Assembly (NCBI RefSeq): GCF_001027285.1
Contig: NZ_CP011509.1
Coordinates: forward strand, 1,744,501 to 1,808,500
Source of the DNA: Archangium gephyra
GTDB lineage: Bacteria > Myxococcota > Myxococcia > Myxococcales > Myxococcaceae
Length of the DNA stretch: 64,000 bases
Direction of reading: 5' to 3'
Shown here: piece by piece, positions 16,150-28,025 of the stretch
Numbering within the stretch: the first letter of the stretch is position 1
How the letters are laid out: each line of letters opens with the position of its first letter
Notes under the pieces: generated by a model
The model's input: only the letters and a program-made list of their open reading frames with translations
Database searches by the model: none
Told to the model about the DNA's origin: nothing
Position numbers and translations under genes: made by a program

Positions 16150-17292
16150 TCAGTCCGCGACGGTGCGCACCTGCTCGCCGTCGAGCACCAGGCGCACGGT
16201 GGCCACCTGCGGCTCACCGAAGTGGTCGTACGCGGCGCGCTCCAACTGTGGCACCAGGGCGGCGCGCAGGCCGCGGGCTCCCGTCTCGCGCTTGAGCGCC
16301 CGCGCCACCACCCACTCGCGCACCGCCGGCTCCACCACCAGCGTCAGCCCCTCGTGGGAGAACTCGCGCTCGTAGGCGCGCAGCACGTTGTCCTCGAGGA
16401 TGTTGCCCAGCGTCTTCGTGTCCAGCGGCGAGAACGACACGATGCGGCTGAAGCGGCCAATCAGCTCCGGAATGAAGCCGTAGCGCGCGAAGGCCGTCGT
16501 CTGTTCAATCTGATCGTCCGTCACCTTCTCCGCGATGGCCGTCTCGCGCTTGCCCGTCTCGCGCCCGAAGCCCATCCGCTCCTTGTGGCCGCCCATCTCC
16601 TCCGCCGTGTGCTTCAGGCCACTGAAGGCCCCGCAGGCGATGAAGGTCAGCGCCGACAGCTCCAGCGGCATGGGCGGCGTGCGGCTGGTGAAGCCGAAGT
16701 CCGGCGGGAAGTCCGCCCGCGGCGCGCTCAGCAGGTTGAGCAGGCTGCGCTGCACGCCAAAGCCGCTCACGTCCTTGGTGGTCTGCTGTCCGGCGAAGCG
16801 CGCATCGGAGCGGCTGGTGGCGAGCTTGTCGAACTCGTCCATGCAGATGGCCCCGCAGGCCGCCCACGCCACGTCTCCGCCCGCCGCCTCGTACAGCCGC
16901 GAGAGCATCGTCGTCACGTCGTCGCCCACGTAGCCCGTCTCGGAGAACTGCGTGGCGTCCACGATGACGGTGGGCACCCCGAGAATCTCCTTGAAGAGCA
17001 GCTCCACCAGGAACGTCTTCCCGCTGCCCGTGGGCCCCAGGAACAGACAGTTCTCCCGCGTCCCCGGCTCGGGAGCCAACCCCTCCAGGTGGATGCGCCG
17101 CAGCCGCTGCAGGTGACGGTAGGCGAGCACCGACGCCGCGCGCCGGGCTTCCTGCTGGCCTCGATAGCCCAGCTCGGAGAGACGTTGATCGATCTCACGG
17201 GGAGAGAGCACCTCCAACGCGGCGACGCGCTCGCGGATGGACTCGTCGCGCTCGATGGGGAGGGCCTGCAGGTGGTCGGGACGTGGGCTCAT
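16150..17292 (-). CDS. ClpX-like AAA+ ATPase lacking the zinc-binding domain
   Basis: A 380-residue AAA+ unfoldase related to ClpX. It has Walker A GPTGSGKT (86-93), pore loop GYVG (120-123), Walker B AICMDEFDK (148-156), a sensor/arginine-finger region ELIGRFSRIVSF and a C-terminal sensor-2 helix in KRETGARGLRAAL. The N-terminal zinc-binding domain used by ClpX for adaptors is absent and replaced by about 80 helical residues. The region where ClpX has its IGF loop for docking ClpP reads ERMGFGRE (MGF at 240-242), so peptidase binding is conceivable. ATG 17292 is chosen; upstream in-frame ATGs exist. It is divergent from treZ. Confidence 0.82.
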   Translation of the reverse strand: MSPRPDHLQALPIERDESIRERVAALEVLSPREIDQRLSELGYRGQQEARRAASVLAYRHLQRLRRIHLEGLAPEPGTRENCLFLGPTGSGKTFLVELLFKEILGVPTVIVDATQFSETGYVGDDVTTMLSRLYEAAGGDVAWAACGAICMDEFDKLATSRSDARFAGQQTTKDVSGFGVQRSLLNLLSAPRADFPPDFGFTSRTPPMPLELSALTFIACGAFSGLKHTAEEMGGHKERMGFGRETGKRETAIAEKVTDDQIEQTTAFARYGFIPELIGRFSRIVSFSPLDTKTLGNILEDNVLRAYEREFSHEGLTLVVEPAVREWVVARALKRETGARGLRAALVPQLERAAYDHFGEPQVATVRLVLDGEQVRTVAD

Positions 17293-17477
17293 GAAGTGGA
17301 CGGCATCTTTCCGGTTCGGGACAGCCCTGGACAAGCGTTGCCTGCTCTTCATGCCAGTGCCCGCCCGCTCTCGGAGGGGGCATCCACCGGCCGAGCCGGG
17401 CCACCAGTGAACATCTCTCCGCCCTATTGACCCGCGAGACACGTTCCTCTGGCGTGAGGGTGGATAAGTAGGAGGGC

Positions 17478-19325
17478 ATGGAACGAGCGGAGAGTACGCG
17501 AGGGCAGGCTCCTCGCCTGGGCGCCTGGGTGGAGCCCGGGGCCGGAGTGCGGTGGCGCGTCTGGGCACCCGGACACCGCGAGGTGCAGGTGGTGCTGTAT
17601 GGACGGGACGGCCAGCAGCCGGGCGCCACGGTCCCCATGGTGGACGAGGGAGGAGGCTTCTTCTCCGCGACCCTCGCCAGCGAGGGTCCGGGCGTGCGCT
17701 ACAAGCTGAAGGTGGACGGAGAGGGGCCCTTCCCGGATCCCTGGAGCCGTTCACAACCGGACGGTGTGCACGGCCCCTCCGAGGTGGTGGTGCCCGACTT
17801 CCCCTGGACGGACGCCGCGTGGAAGGGGCCGGATCCCGAGGCCCAGGTCCTCTACGAGGTGCACGTGGGCACCGCCACGCCCGAGGGCACCTTCGAGGCG
17901 CTCATCCCCCGGCTGCGCTCCTTCAAGGAGCTGGGCGTCACCACGCTGGAGCTGATGCCGCTGGCCAGCTTCCCGGGGGTGCGCAACTGGGGCTACGACG
18001 GGGTGGACCTCTTCGCCCCGCTCGCGGCGTATGGCGGCCCCCAGGGCCTGCGGCGCCTCGTGGACGCCGCCCACGCCGAGGGGCTCGCGGTGCTCATCGA
18101 CGCCGTCTACAACCACTTCGGGCCGGACGGGAACTACCTGCGCTGCTACTCGCCGCACTACTTCACCGGCCGCCACCACACGCCCTGGGGCGATGCCGTC
18201 AACTACGACGGCGAGGGCTCCGCGGTGGTGCGCCAGCTGGTGCTCGCCAACGTGGAGATGTGGATCCGCGACTACCACGCGGACGGGCTGCGCCTGGACG
18301 CGGCCCACGCCATCCTCGATGACGGCTCGCCGCACCTGCTCACGGAGATCTCCGAGCGCGCCCGGGCCTCGGCTCCTGGCCGCCGCGTGGTCGTCATCGC
18401 CGAGGACGAGCGCAATGACACGCGCCTGGTGCGTCCCCGGGAGAAGGGCGGCTACGGCCTGGATGGCGTCTGGGCGGATGACTTCCACCACCAGATGCGC
18501 CGCGCCTTCGCGGGGGACCACGAGGGCTACTACGCCGACTACACCGGCACCATGGAGGACCTGGCCCGCACGCTGCGGCAGGGCTGGTTCTACGAGGGGC
18601 AGGTGTCCCAGGTGCATGGCCACGCGCGCGGCACGCCCGCGAAGGAGGCGCAGCCCTGGCAGCTCGTCCACTGCATCCAGAACCATGACCAGGTGGGCAA
18701 CCGGGCGCATGGCGAGCGGCTGGGCGCGGATGTCTCCCCGGCGGCCTTCCGCGCCATGAGCGCGCTGCTGCTGCTGTCCCCCTACACGCCGCTGCTCTTC
18801 ATGGGGCAGGAGTGGAACGCGAGCACGCCCTTCCTCTACTTCACGGACCACAACGCCGAGCTGGGCAAGCTGGTGACGGAGGGACGGCGCAAGGAGTTCG
18901 CCGGCTTCACCCGCTTCTCGGGGGACACGGTGCCGGATCCCCAGGCCGTGGAGACCTTCACGCGCTCGAAGCTCGACTGGAGCGAGGCGGCGAAGCCGGA
19001 GCACGCCGGGGTGCTCTCGCTCTACCGCGAGCTGCTGCGCCTGCGCGCCACGGACCCGTGTCTCAAGGACAACCGCCGGGGCCCCTTCGACGCGCGGCCC
19101 ACCGGTGAGCACGGGCTGGTGCTCGAGCGCCGCGGCCCCCGGGGCGCGCTCCTCGTCATCCTCAATGTGCGCGGGACGTTGGAGCACCGGCTGCCCGAGC
19201 GCTCCGAGCTGCTCCTGTGGACCGAAGCACCCCGCTTCGGCGGCACCACGCACGAGGCGCCGCTGCGAAGCGGGGGAGTGAGGCTCGAGGGGCCCGCGGC
19301 CGTGGTGGTGCGTCTCACGGACTGA
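17478..19325 (+). CDS. treZ: Malto-oligosyltrehalose trehalohydrolase (TreZ)
   Basis: A 615-residue GH13 enzyme that releases trehalose from maltooligosyl-trehalose. It has an N-terminal early-set (CBM48-like) domain (about 15-95, RWRVWAPGHREVQVVLYG), a TIM barrel with EVHVGTATPEGTFEA, and a family-typical VLIDAVYNHFGPDGNYL. Catalytic residues are the Asp in DGLRLDAAHAI, the Glu in VVVIAEDERND and the Asp in IQNHDQVGNR, with a C-terminal beta domain. Length is normal for TreZ. TAGGAGGG just before ATG 17478 is a strong ribosome site. No treY or treS is adjacent, so the pathway partner must lie elsewhere. Confidence 0.92.
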   Translation: MERAESTRGQAPRLGAWVEPGAGVRWRVWAPGHREVQVVLYGRDGQQPGATVPMVDEGGGFFSATLASEGPGVRYKLKVDGEGPFPDPWSRSQPDGVHGPSEVVVPDFPWTDAAWKGPDPEAQVLYEVHVGTATPEGTFEALIPRLRSFKELGVTTLELMPLASFPGVRNWGYDGVDLFAPLAAYGGPQGLRRLVDAAHAEGLAVLIDAVYNHFGPDGNYLRCYSPHYFTGRHHTPWGDAVNYDGEGSAVVRQLVLANVEMWIRDYHADGLRLDAAHAILDDGSPHLLTEISERARASAPGRRVVVIAEDERNDTRLVRPREKGGYGLDGVWADDFHHQMRRAFAGDHEGYYADYTGTMEDLARTLRQGWFYEGQVSQVHGHARGTPAKEAQPWQLVHCIQNHDQVGNRAHGERLGADVSPAAFRAMSALLLLSPYTPLLFMGQEWNASTPFLYFTDHNAELGKLVTEGRRKEFAGFTRFSGDTVPDPQAVETFTRSKLDWSEAAKPEHAGVLSLYRELLRLRATDPCLKDNRRGPFDARPTGEHGLVLERRGPRGALLVILNVRGTLEHRLPERSELLLWTEAPRFGGTTHEAPLRSGGVRLEGPAAVVVRLTD

Positions 19326-19352
19326 GGCCCCCGGGAGCCTGGGCGGTGTGCC

Positions 19353-20000
19353 TCAGAACGCGCCGCCCAGCTGGATGCCGACGTTGACGATGTTGCCATC
19401 CTGCGCCAGTCCCAGGTCCTCGCCGCCCAGGAACCGGTAGGTGGCGCGCGCGCCGGCGGTGAGGCCGCCCAGCTTGTAGTCCACGCCCGCGGCCAACGGC
19501 ACCTCGGTGACGACGTCGTTGTCGAAGAGGATCTCCGCGTCCTCGCTCGGGTTGAGCAGACTCACGCCGATGCCCGCGCCGACGAAGGGCATCAGGTTGC
19601 CATTGGCGCCGAGCGCGGGGCCCACCTTGGCGAGCGCGCCCACGTTGTGCCGCCACAGGCCGCCATTGATGTCCTCGAACGGGTTGCGCGCGCCCTCGTA
19701 GCCGAGCTCCAGGCCCACCAACGGCAACGGCCGCGAGTTGGCCTGCACGCCGAGGAATCCACCCGTGCCCGTGTCGTCACCGATGTCACCGGTGTACGCG
19801 TTCAAACCGCCCGTCACGGAGACGTTGAAGTCATTGAAGAGCCCTCCGCTCCCGCCGCGGCCCATGGTGTCCGCGTCGTAGATGCTCTCGTCCCGGCCGG
19901 TGTCGTCGTCCGGGATGTAGTCGTCCTGGGCGAACGCAGGCGCGGCCAGCAGCACGGCCGCGGCGAAGGCGCCGAGACCCCATCTCGTCTTGAAGCTCAT
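19353..20000 (-). CDS. Small outer-membrane beta-barrel protein
   Basis: A 215-residue exported protein: signal MSFKTRWGLGAFAAAVLLAA ending in AFAQ, an acidic region, then alternating amphipathic strands (VSVTGGLNAYTGDIGDD, LVGLELGYEGARNPF, LMPFVGAGIGVSLLNP, GVDYKLGGLTAGARATYRF) ending GIQLGGAF with a terminal Phe. This fits an 8-stranded OmpW/OmpX-like barrel. GGGAGG 7 nt before ATG 20000 supports the start. It is convergent with treZ; function unknown. Confidence 0.72.
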   Translation of the reverse strand: MSFKTRWGLGAFAAAVLLAAPAFAQDDYIPDDDTGRDESIYDADTMGRGGSGGLFNDFNVSVTGGLNAYTGDIGDDTGTGGFLGVQANSRPLPLVGLELGYEGARNPFEDINGGLWRHNVGALAKVGPALGANGNLMPFVGAGIGVSLLNPSEDAEILFDNDVVTEVPLAAGVDYKLGGLTAGARATYRFLGGEDLGLAQDGNIVNVGIQLGGAF

Positions 20001-20445
20001 GGTGTTGCCTCCCTGTATCCCCCCCGTCCCTTTGGGGGGGTCTGTCGAAAACTGGGCGCGAGCCCCGAGGACTGGAAGCGCACCCCCCACGCCCGTCTCC
20101 GCCACACCACCCCTCCAGGCGGGCAGCGTTCCGCTCCCGAGGCTGGCTGGGGGTGGCACGCGGAATGTGACTTGTTATACCCCTGACTCCCTACCCACCT
20201 GTCAGGTCGGTAGACAAGCAGCCGGCGGTCGCCCCCCAGGGGGCCGGACGCCTGCACCCGGTTCGGAGGTCCATCGGCCCGATGTGACCTCGCAGGGAGG
20301 GCTGCGCCCGTAACTCCTTGAAAATACTCAGAAATCTGAGGGAATTGATTGGGGGAACGAGTGTTTGGAGCCCAACACACGGGATGGGGTGCACCGGAAA
20401 TTCCCCCGGACGCGCCGATCCCCTCACACGAAGGAATGCGACACA
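20001..20445. other. Intergenic region with a short palindrome
   Basis: A 445-base divergent gap. It holds TTGAAA (20318-20323) and the palindrome CTCAGA-AA-TCTGAG (20327-20340) in its AT-rich right part, plausibly promoter/operator elements for the secreted protein at 20446. I see no gene: open frames crossing it lack codon bias. Confidence 0.45.
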
Positions 20446-21732
20446 GTGAATCACTCCTCTACCCGCCGCACGCGGCTGTTCGCCTTCGGACTCGTCTCTG
20501 TCCTTGCCCTCTCCGCCTCTCCGGCGCTGGCGGCTGGCGGCTTCACCTCCGCGACCGCGAGTGGAAATGACGGCAACCTGCCCGCCAACGCCATCGACGC
20601 GAACCTGTCTACCCGCTGGTCCGCGGATGGCGTCGGCCAGTACCTCACGGGAGACCTGGGCGCCGTGAAGTCCCTCACCGCGCTCGACATCGCCTGGTAC
20701 CGCGGCAATGAGCGCGCCAGCAAGTTCGTCATCTCGACGTCCACGGATGGCACCACCTACTCGCAGGCCTTCTCTGGCACCTCCGCGCTGACGAGCTCGG
20801 CCCAGCGCTACACCTTCGCGGCGAGGAACGCCCGCTATGTGCGCGTGACGGTCAATGGCAACACCCAGAACACCTGGGCGAGCATCTCGGAAATTGCCGC
20901 CACCACCGGCACCACCCCCAGTCCAACGCCCACGCCGACTCCAACGCCCACGCCCACGACGGGCACCGACGTCTTCGGCGTGAAGATGATCTACCCGACG
21001 AAGACGGGCGGCGAGACGTGGTTCCTCAAGGACGCGGCGCTGACGGACACGCGCTTCGATCCGCAGGACCCCATTACCCGCAACGCGGATGGCTCCTGGA
21101 AGATGAAGAGCACCCAGGTGCGCATGCACGCGCTCACCTCCACCGGCTACGACGCGAGCAGGATTCCCACGTATGACCGGGACGTGCTGGCGGGCCGTGG
21201 CTACATGCAGACCGCCAACGACTGGAAGAACGTGGAGATGACGGGCTTCATCAAGGTGAACGCCGTCAGCGACGCGAGCGACAACTTCGCCTGGTACGCG
21301 CGCGGTGGCCGTCACACCGATGGCCTGGAGTGCGAGGGCTCCTCGTACAAGGGCAGCCTGCACTACGACGGCCGCGTGCGCTGGCAGAAGGAGTCCTGGC
21401 ACGTGAGCTACGACCAGACGGCCTACAAGACGGGCACCACCGCGCTCAAGGGCCGCTGGGTGGGCTTCAAGTCCATCATGAAGAACGTCCTCTACAACGG
21501 GAAGCCCGCGGTGAAGCTGGAGATGTGGCTCAACGAGAACGCGGACAAGGTGACGTGGAAGCAGGTCTACGACGTCACGGACTACGGCCAGATGGGCGGC
21601 AATTCCACCAACTGCGGTGGCTCCGTGGACGCCATGCCCATCACCTGGGGCGGCCCGCTGGCCACCTTCCGCTGGGACAGCGCCTCGGACGTGGACTTCA
21701 AGTGGCTGAGCGTTCGTGAGATCGCCGAGTAG
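20446..21732 (+). CDS. Secreted protein with F5/8-type (CBM32) domain and a C-terminal lectin/lyase-like domain
   Basis: A 428-residue exported protein. The Sec signal (about 1-30) ends in ALAAGG. A discoidin/F5/8 type C domain (about 30-150) has LSTRWSADGVGQYLTGDLG and ARYVRVTVNGN. A (PT)n linker (about 160-175) leads to a 250-residue C-terminal domain with WFLKDAALTDTRFDP, NFAWYARGGRHTDG and GRWVGFKSIMKNV, which looks like a concanavalin-type beta-sandwich. It likely binds or degrades a polysaccharide; I cannot name the CAZy family. GTG 20446 is chosen, with AAGGA 10 nt upstream. It ends in a strong terminator. Confidence 0.72.
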   Translation: MNHSSTRRTRLFAFGLVSVLALSASPALAAGGFTSATASGNDGNLPANAIDANLSTRWSADGVGQYLTGDLGAVKSLTALDIAWYRGNERASKFVISTSTDGTTYSQAFSGTSALTSSAQRYTFAARNARYVRVTVNGNTQNTWASISEIAATTGTTPSPTPTPTPTPTPTTGTDVFGVKMIYPTKTGGETWFLKDAALTDTRFDPQDPITRNADGSWKMKSTQVRMHALTSTGYDASRIPTYDRDVLAGRGYMQTANDWKNVEMTGFIKVNAVSDASDNFAWYARGGRHTDGLECEGSSYKGSLHYDGRVRWQKESWHVSYDQTAYKTGTTALKGRWVGFKSIMKNVLYNGKPAVKLEMWLNENADKVTWKQVYDVTDYGQMGGNSTNCGGSVDAMPITWGGPLATFRWDSASDVDFKWLSVREIAE

Positions 21733-21753
21733 CCAGCGCCTCACCCACCAGGG

Positions 21754-23529
<1,776 letters not shown>

Positions 23530-23570
23530 ACGTTGGGAGCGGGCGGGGGGGCCGTCTATACCGGCGCCCC

Positions 23571-24878
23571 ATGGAAGCACTCGAGCGTCTCTTCCACATT
23601 CGTGAGCGGGGCTCGTCCGTCGGGACGGAGCTGCGCGCGGGCCTGGTGACGTTCCTGACCATGGCGTACATCCTGCTGGTCAACCCGCAGATTCTCTCGG
23701 AAGCGGGGATGCCGGCGGCGGACGTCACGGTGGCCACGGCGCTGGGCGCGGCGTTCGGCACGTTGCTGATGGGGCTGTACGCCAACTTCCCCTTCGCGCT
23801 GGCGCCGGGCATGGGGCTCAACGCCTACTTCACCTATGGCGTGGTGAAGGGCCTGGGCGTGGACTGGCGCTTCGCGCTGACGGCGGTGTTCGTCGAGGGC
23901 CTGCTCTTCATCGTGCTCTCCTACGGCGGCATCCGCACGCTCATCCTCCGGGCCATTCCGCCGCCCATCAAGCTGGCCACCACCACGGGCATCGGGCTGT
24001 TCCTGGCGCTCATCGGCTTGAGGAACGCGGGGCTGGTGGCGGACAGCCCGGCCACGCTGGTGCAGCTGGGTGTGCTGCACGCGCCGGTGCCGCTGCTGGC
24101 GCTGGCGGGGCTGGTCATCATCGGCGTGCTGTCGTCACGCAAGGTGCAGGGCGCGCTGTTGATCGGCATCGCGGCGGTGGCGGTGGCGGCGTGGGGGCTG
24201 GGACTGGCGAAGGCGCCGGCCACGTGGGTGAGTGTGCCCTCGCTGCCGCGCGAGACGTTCTGGGCCTTCGACTTCTCGCAGGTGCTGACGGGGAAGTTCC
24301 TCACGGTGATGCTGGCATTCCTGTTCGTGGACGTGTTCGACACGGCGGGCACGCTGCTGGGCGTGGGGCGCATCGGCGGCTTCCTCAAGCCCAATGGAGA
24401 GCTGCCGGGCGCGGGCCGGGGCTTCATGGCGGACGCGGTGGGCACCGTGGCGGGCGCGGCGTTCGGGACGAGCACGGTGACGTGCTACATCGAGTCGGCG
24501 GCGGGCGTGGAGGAGGGTGGGCGCACGGGGCTGACGGCGGTGGTGGTGTCGGTGCTCTTCCTGCTGTCGCTCTTCTTCGTGCCCACGCTGGCGGCGATTC
24601 CGCCGGTGGCCACGGCGCCGGTGCTGGTGGTGGTGGGCGCGCTGATGATGAGCGGGGCGCGCGAGCTGGAGTGGAACCGGATGGATGATGCGCTGCCGGC
24701 GTTCCTCACCATCGCGCTGATGCCCTTCACGTACTCCATCGCCAACGGCATCAGCGCCGGCATCGTGTCCTACGCGGCGCTCAAGCTGCTGTCGGGGCGC
24801 CCGCGCGAGGCCCACCCGGTGGTGTACGTGCTGGCGGCGCTGCTGGTGCTGCACTACGCCACCAGCGGTGGCGCCTGA
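23571..24878 (+). CDS. NCS2-family purine (guanine/hypoxanthine) permease, AzgA/PbuG type
   Basis: A 435-residue inner-membrane transporter with about 12-14 hydrophobic helices. Signature segments of the AzgA/GhxP/PbuG group are GLVTFLTMAYILLVNPQILS near the N-terminus, LAPGMGLNAYFTYGVV, FLFVDVFDTAGTLLGVG and FGTSTVTCYIESAAGVEEGG. It should import a purine base with protons. The start ATG 23571 has a weak ribosome site. The upstream kinase gene could control it, but nothing in the sequence proves that. Confidence 0.88.
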   Translation: MEALERLFHIRERGSSVGTELRAGLVTFLTMAYILLVNPQILSEAGMPAADVTVATALGAAFGTLLMGLYANFPFALAPGMGLNAYFTYGVVKGLGVDWRFALTAVFVEGLLFIVLSYGGIRTLILRAIPPPIKLATTTGIGLFLALIGLRNAGLVADSPATLVQLGVLHAPVPLLALAGLVIIGVLSSRKVQGALLIGIAAVAVAAWGLGLAKAPATWVSVPSLPRETFWAFDFSQVLTGKFLTVMLAFLFVDVFDTAGTLLGVGRIGGFLKPNGELPGAGRGFMADAVGTVAGAAFGTSTVTCYIESAAGVEEGGRTGLTAVVVSVLFLLSLFFVPTLAAIPPVATAPVLVVVGALMMSGARELEWNRMDDALPAFLTIALMPFTYSIANGISAGIVSYAALKLLSGRPREAHPVVYVLAALLVLHYATSGGA

Positions 24879-25039
24879 GTCCGAGGGGGAGAAAAGCCTG
24901 GGGAATGGACGTCCGGGACCCCGGGTTACCTCCTCAGCCGCCAGTCGCGGGGGCCACATTCCGAAGATATTCGGAGGGGGTCCCCTAGGCACGCGCCTCG
25001 AAACGTGACACACGGCAATGGTCGCCCCTCACTTGGGTG

Positions 25040-25067
25040 CGGCCTCCGGCTCAACTCATTGAGGCCG
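25040..25067 (+). promoter_or_regulatory. Stem-loop in the leader of the cold-shock gene
   Basis: CGGCCTC (25040-25046) and GAGGCCG (25061-25067) form a 7-bp stem. An alternative inner pairing is CTCAA/TTGAG, sharing bases with the outer stem. It lies 21 bases before the csp ATG; cold-shock mRNAs often use switching leader structures. Confidence 0.4.
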
Positions 25068-25088
25068 GACAAGAAAGAAGACGAGTAA

Positions 25089-25292
25089 ATGGCAACTGGT
25101 ACCGTGAAGTGGTTCAACGACGCGAAGGGCTTCGGATTCATCACGCAGGACGGCGGGGGCGAGGACCTCTTCTGCCACCACAGCGCGATCCAGTCCGATG
25201 GCTTCCGCTCCCTGCAGGAAGGGCAGAAGGTCGAGTTCGACGTCGCCCGCGGCCCCAAGGGCCTGCAGGCGCAGAACGTTCGCCCCTCCTGA
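25089..25292 (+). CDS. csp: Cold-shock protein (CspA family)
   Basis: A 67-residue single cold-shock domain, normal length. RNP1 reads KGFGFITQ and RNP2 DLFCHHSAI (usually LFVHHSAI, with Cys in place of Val). It binds single-stranded nucleic acid as an RNA chaperone. The leader is AG-rich (AAGAAAGAAGACGAG) before the ATG and contains the stem-loop at 25040. A terminator follows at 25316. Confidence 0.95.
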   Translation: MATGTVKWFNDAKGFGFITQDGGGEDLFCHHSAIQSDGFRSLQEGQKVEFDVARGPKGLQAQNVRPS

Positions 25293-25315
25293 AGACGCGC
25301 CGTCAGGACCGGCAC

Positions 25316-25351
25316 AGGGCCTGGTCTCCTCGCGAGGCCGGGCCCTTTTCA
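25316..25351 (+). terminator. Rho-independent terminator after csp
   Basis: GGGCCTGG pairs with CCGGGCCC (one G-T wobble) around a GC-rich loop, followed by TTTTC. Confidence 0.7.
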
Positions 25352-25529
25352 TTCCGGGGTACGAGGAGTGGCATCTCCCGCCCCAGGTGCTTAATTTGAT
25401 GCTCACGGCTCCCACTGGAGGCACGGCTGTGTCCGGTGGGCCGACCTAGGCATTTTCTCATTCAGTAGGCATGGGTCCGCTCTCGGGAAGGGAACGGGCC
25501 TGGGCTCTCACTCTCTTCCTTGGAGACCT

Positions 25530-25712
25530 ATGACGGTCACATTCATCAAGCGTCAGAAAGAGCGAGCGCGTCAGCAGCGCAATCAGGACAAGCAGGTCAA
25601 GCGCGAGGAGCGCAAGCGCGAGAAGGCCGAGCGGCCAACCCGCGCCGTGGGTGAGGCGGATCCGGACATCGCCCACATCGTCCCGGGCCCTCAGCCGCCG
25701 CTGGACATGTGA
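25530..25712 (+). CDS. Small highly basic protein, unknown
   Basis: A 60-residue protein with a very basic, glutamine-rich N-terminal helix (KRQKERARQQRNQDKQVKRE) and a short Pro-rich tail. TTGGAGA about 5 nt before the ATG and the strong terminator right after it support a real gene. The charge pattern suggests nucleic-acid or ribosome binding, but I recognise no family. Confidence 0.65.
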   Translation: MTVTFIKRQKERARQQRNQDKQVKREERKREKAERPTRAVGEADPDIAHIVPGPQPPLDM

Positions 25713-25730
25713 GCGCTTGCTCGCCCGCCA

Positions 25731-25772
25731 GGGGGACACCTGTCCGGAGACTTCCGGACAGTGTCCCCTTTT

Positions 25773-25774
<2 letters not shown>
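25731..25774 (+). terminator. Strong terminator between convergent genes
   Basis: GGGGACACCTGTCCGGA pairs with TCCGGACAGTGTCCCC (one bulged base), then TTTTCT. The T-run overlaps the stop codon of the convergent kaiC gene (25773-25775). Confidence 0.88.
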
Positions 25775-27190
<1,416 letters not shown>

Positions 27191-27194
<4 letters not shown>

Positions 27195-27481
27195 TGCCTC
27201 CGCTCTACCCCGGAATGGTCCAACAAGTCCGCAACGAGCGTGGTGTCCTCCAGGTCGCCCACCACCCAGGTTCGCGGCAGGGGGCTGCGCTGGACGAGCG
27301 TCGGCGTGAGCAGGATGTGGTCCTCATCCGCCGAGGCGGGCCGGCCTTCCGCCAGGTCGATGATCTTGAAATCCACCTGGGCGGCCTCGTAGCCGGACAG
27401 AAGGGTCTTCATCTGCCGGAGCGCTCGCAGCGAGGCGGCGGAACGGCCCGCTGTGTAGAGCACCAGCTCGATTCGCGACAT
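27191..27481 (-). CDS. kaiB: Possible internal start giving free KaiB (alternative product)
   Basis: In the same frame as the receiver-KaiB fusion, ATG 27481 is preceded by CAGGAGAGTGCC, an AGGAG core with 6-nt spacing. Starting here gives a 96-residue protein close in length to cyanobacterial KaiB (about 102) and covering exactly the KaiB domain. This is an inference from the ribosome site; the full fusion frame is also open. Confidence 0.5.
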
Positions 27482-27901
27482 GGCACTCTCCTGCGGACCT
27501 TGGCCCTGTGCGGCTGCCCGGGGAGCCGGGGCTCCCAGGAGCTTCAACACCTGGGCCACGATGTGGTCCGTCCCCCGCTGCTTGGAGACGATCTTCAGGC
27601 CCGCGGCATCCTCGACGTGCGTGCTGCCGGTGAAGATCAGCACCTCGGTGCCCTCCAGCAAGCCCGCGGAAGAGGCCTGCTTCAGCATCCACGTCCCCGT
27701 GCCGTCCGGCATGCGGTAGTCGCTGATGACCAGGTTGAACCGGCGGCGCCTCAGCACCTCCAACCCCTCCCGGACGCCACCGGCCGTGGTGACGGCGAAC
27801 CCCGCCAGCTCGAGCGCTCGCCCGAGGAGGTAACGGGCGGCCTCGTCATCGTCTACGCACAGCACTTGTCCGTTGGGCCGGGTTGCTTCGGAGACTCCCA
27901 T
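27191..27901 (-). CDS. Receiver domain fused to a KaiB-like domain
   Basis: A 236-residue protein. Residues 8-125 are a CheY-like receiver: acidic pocket CVDDDE, phospho-Asp61 in LVISDYRMPDG, Thr91 and a late Lys. Residues 141-236 match KaiB: SRIELVLYTAGRSAASLRAL, a DFKIIDLAEG strand, then ILLTPTLVQRSPLPRTWVVG with the conserved cis-Pro region, and VGDLEDT. The pair would let a phosphorelay input act on the KaiC gene product encoded directly downstream. ATG 27901 has no clear ribosome site. Inside the gene, ATG 27481 (Met141) has AGGAG 6 nt upstream, so free KaiB may also be made. Confidence 0.82.
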
Positions 27902-28025
27902 ATAGGGCGAAGATGATACCGGGAATGGCGTCCCGTGCGTGCCTTGCCGTGTTCCGGGCGCGGTGCTAGGGCTGCTCGCCGCAACCCCTCCACCGGCGGC
28001 GGCTCGCGCCGCCACGAGGTTCCAG

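Noticed and set aside
19353-20159. Longer version of the beta-barrel gene starting at 20159
   Set aside because: The extra N-terminal codons lack coding character; the signal peptide and a GGGAGG site clearly point to ATG 20000.
20154-20175. Second sigma-54-like site, TGGCACG-CGGA-ATGTG
   Set aside because: The invariant GC of the -12 element is GT, and it lies nearly 300 bases from the nearest start codon.
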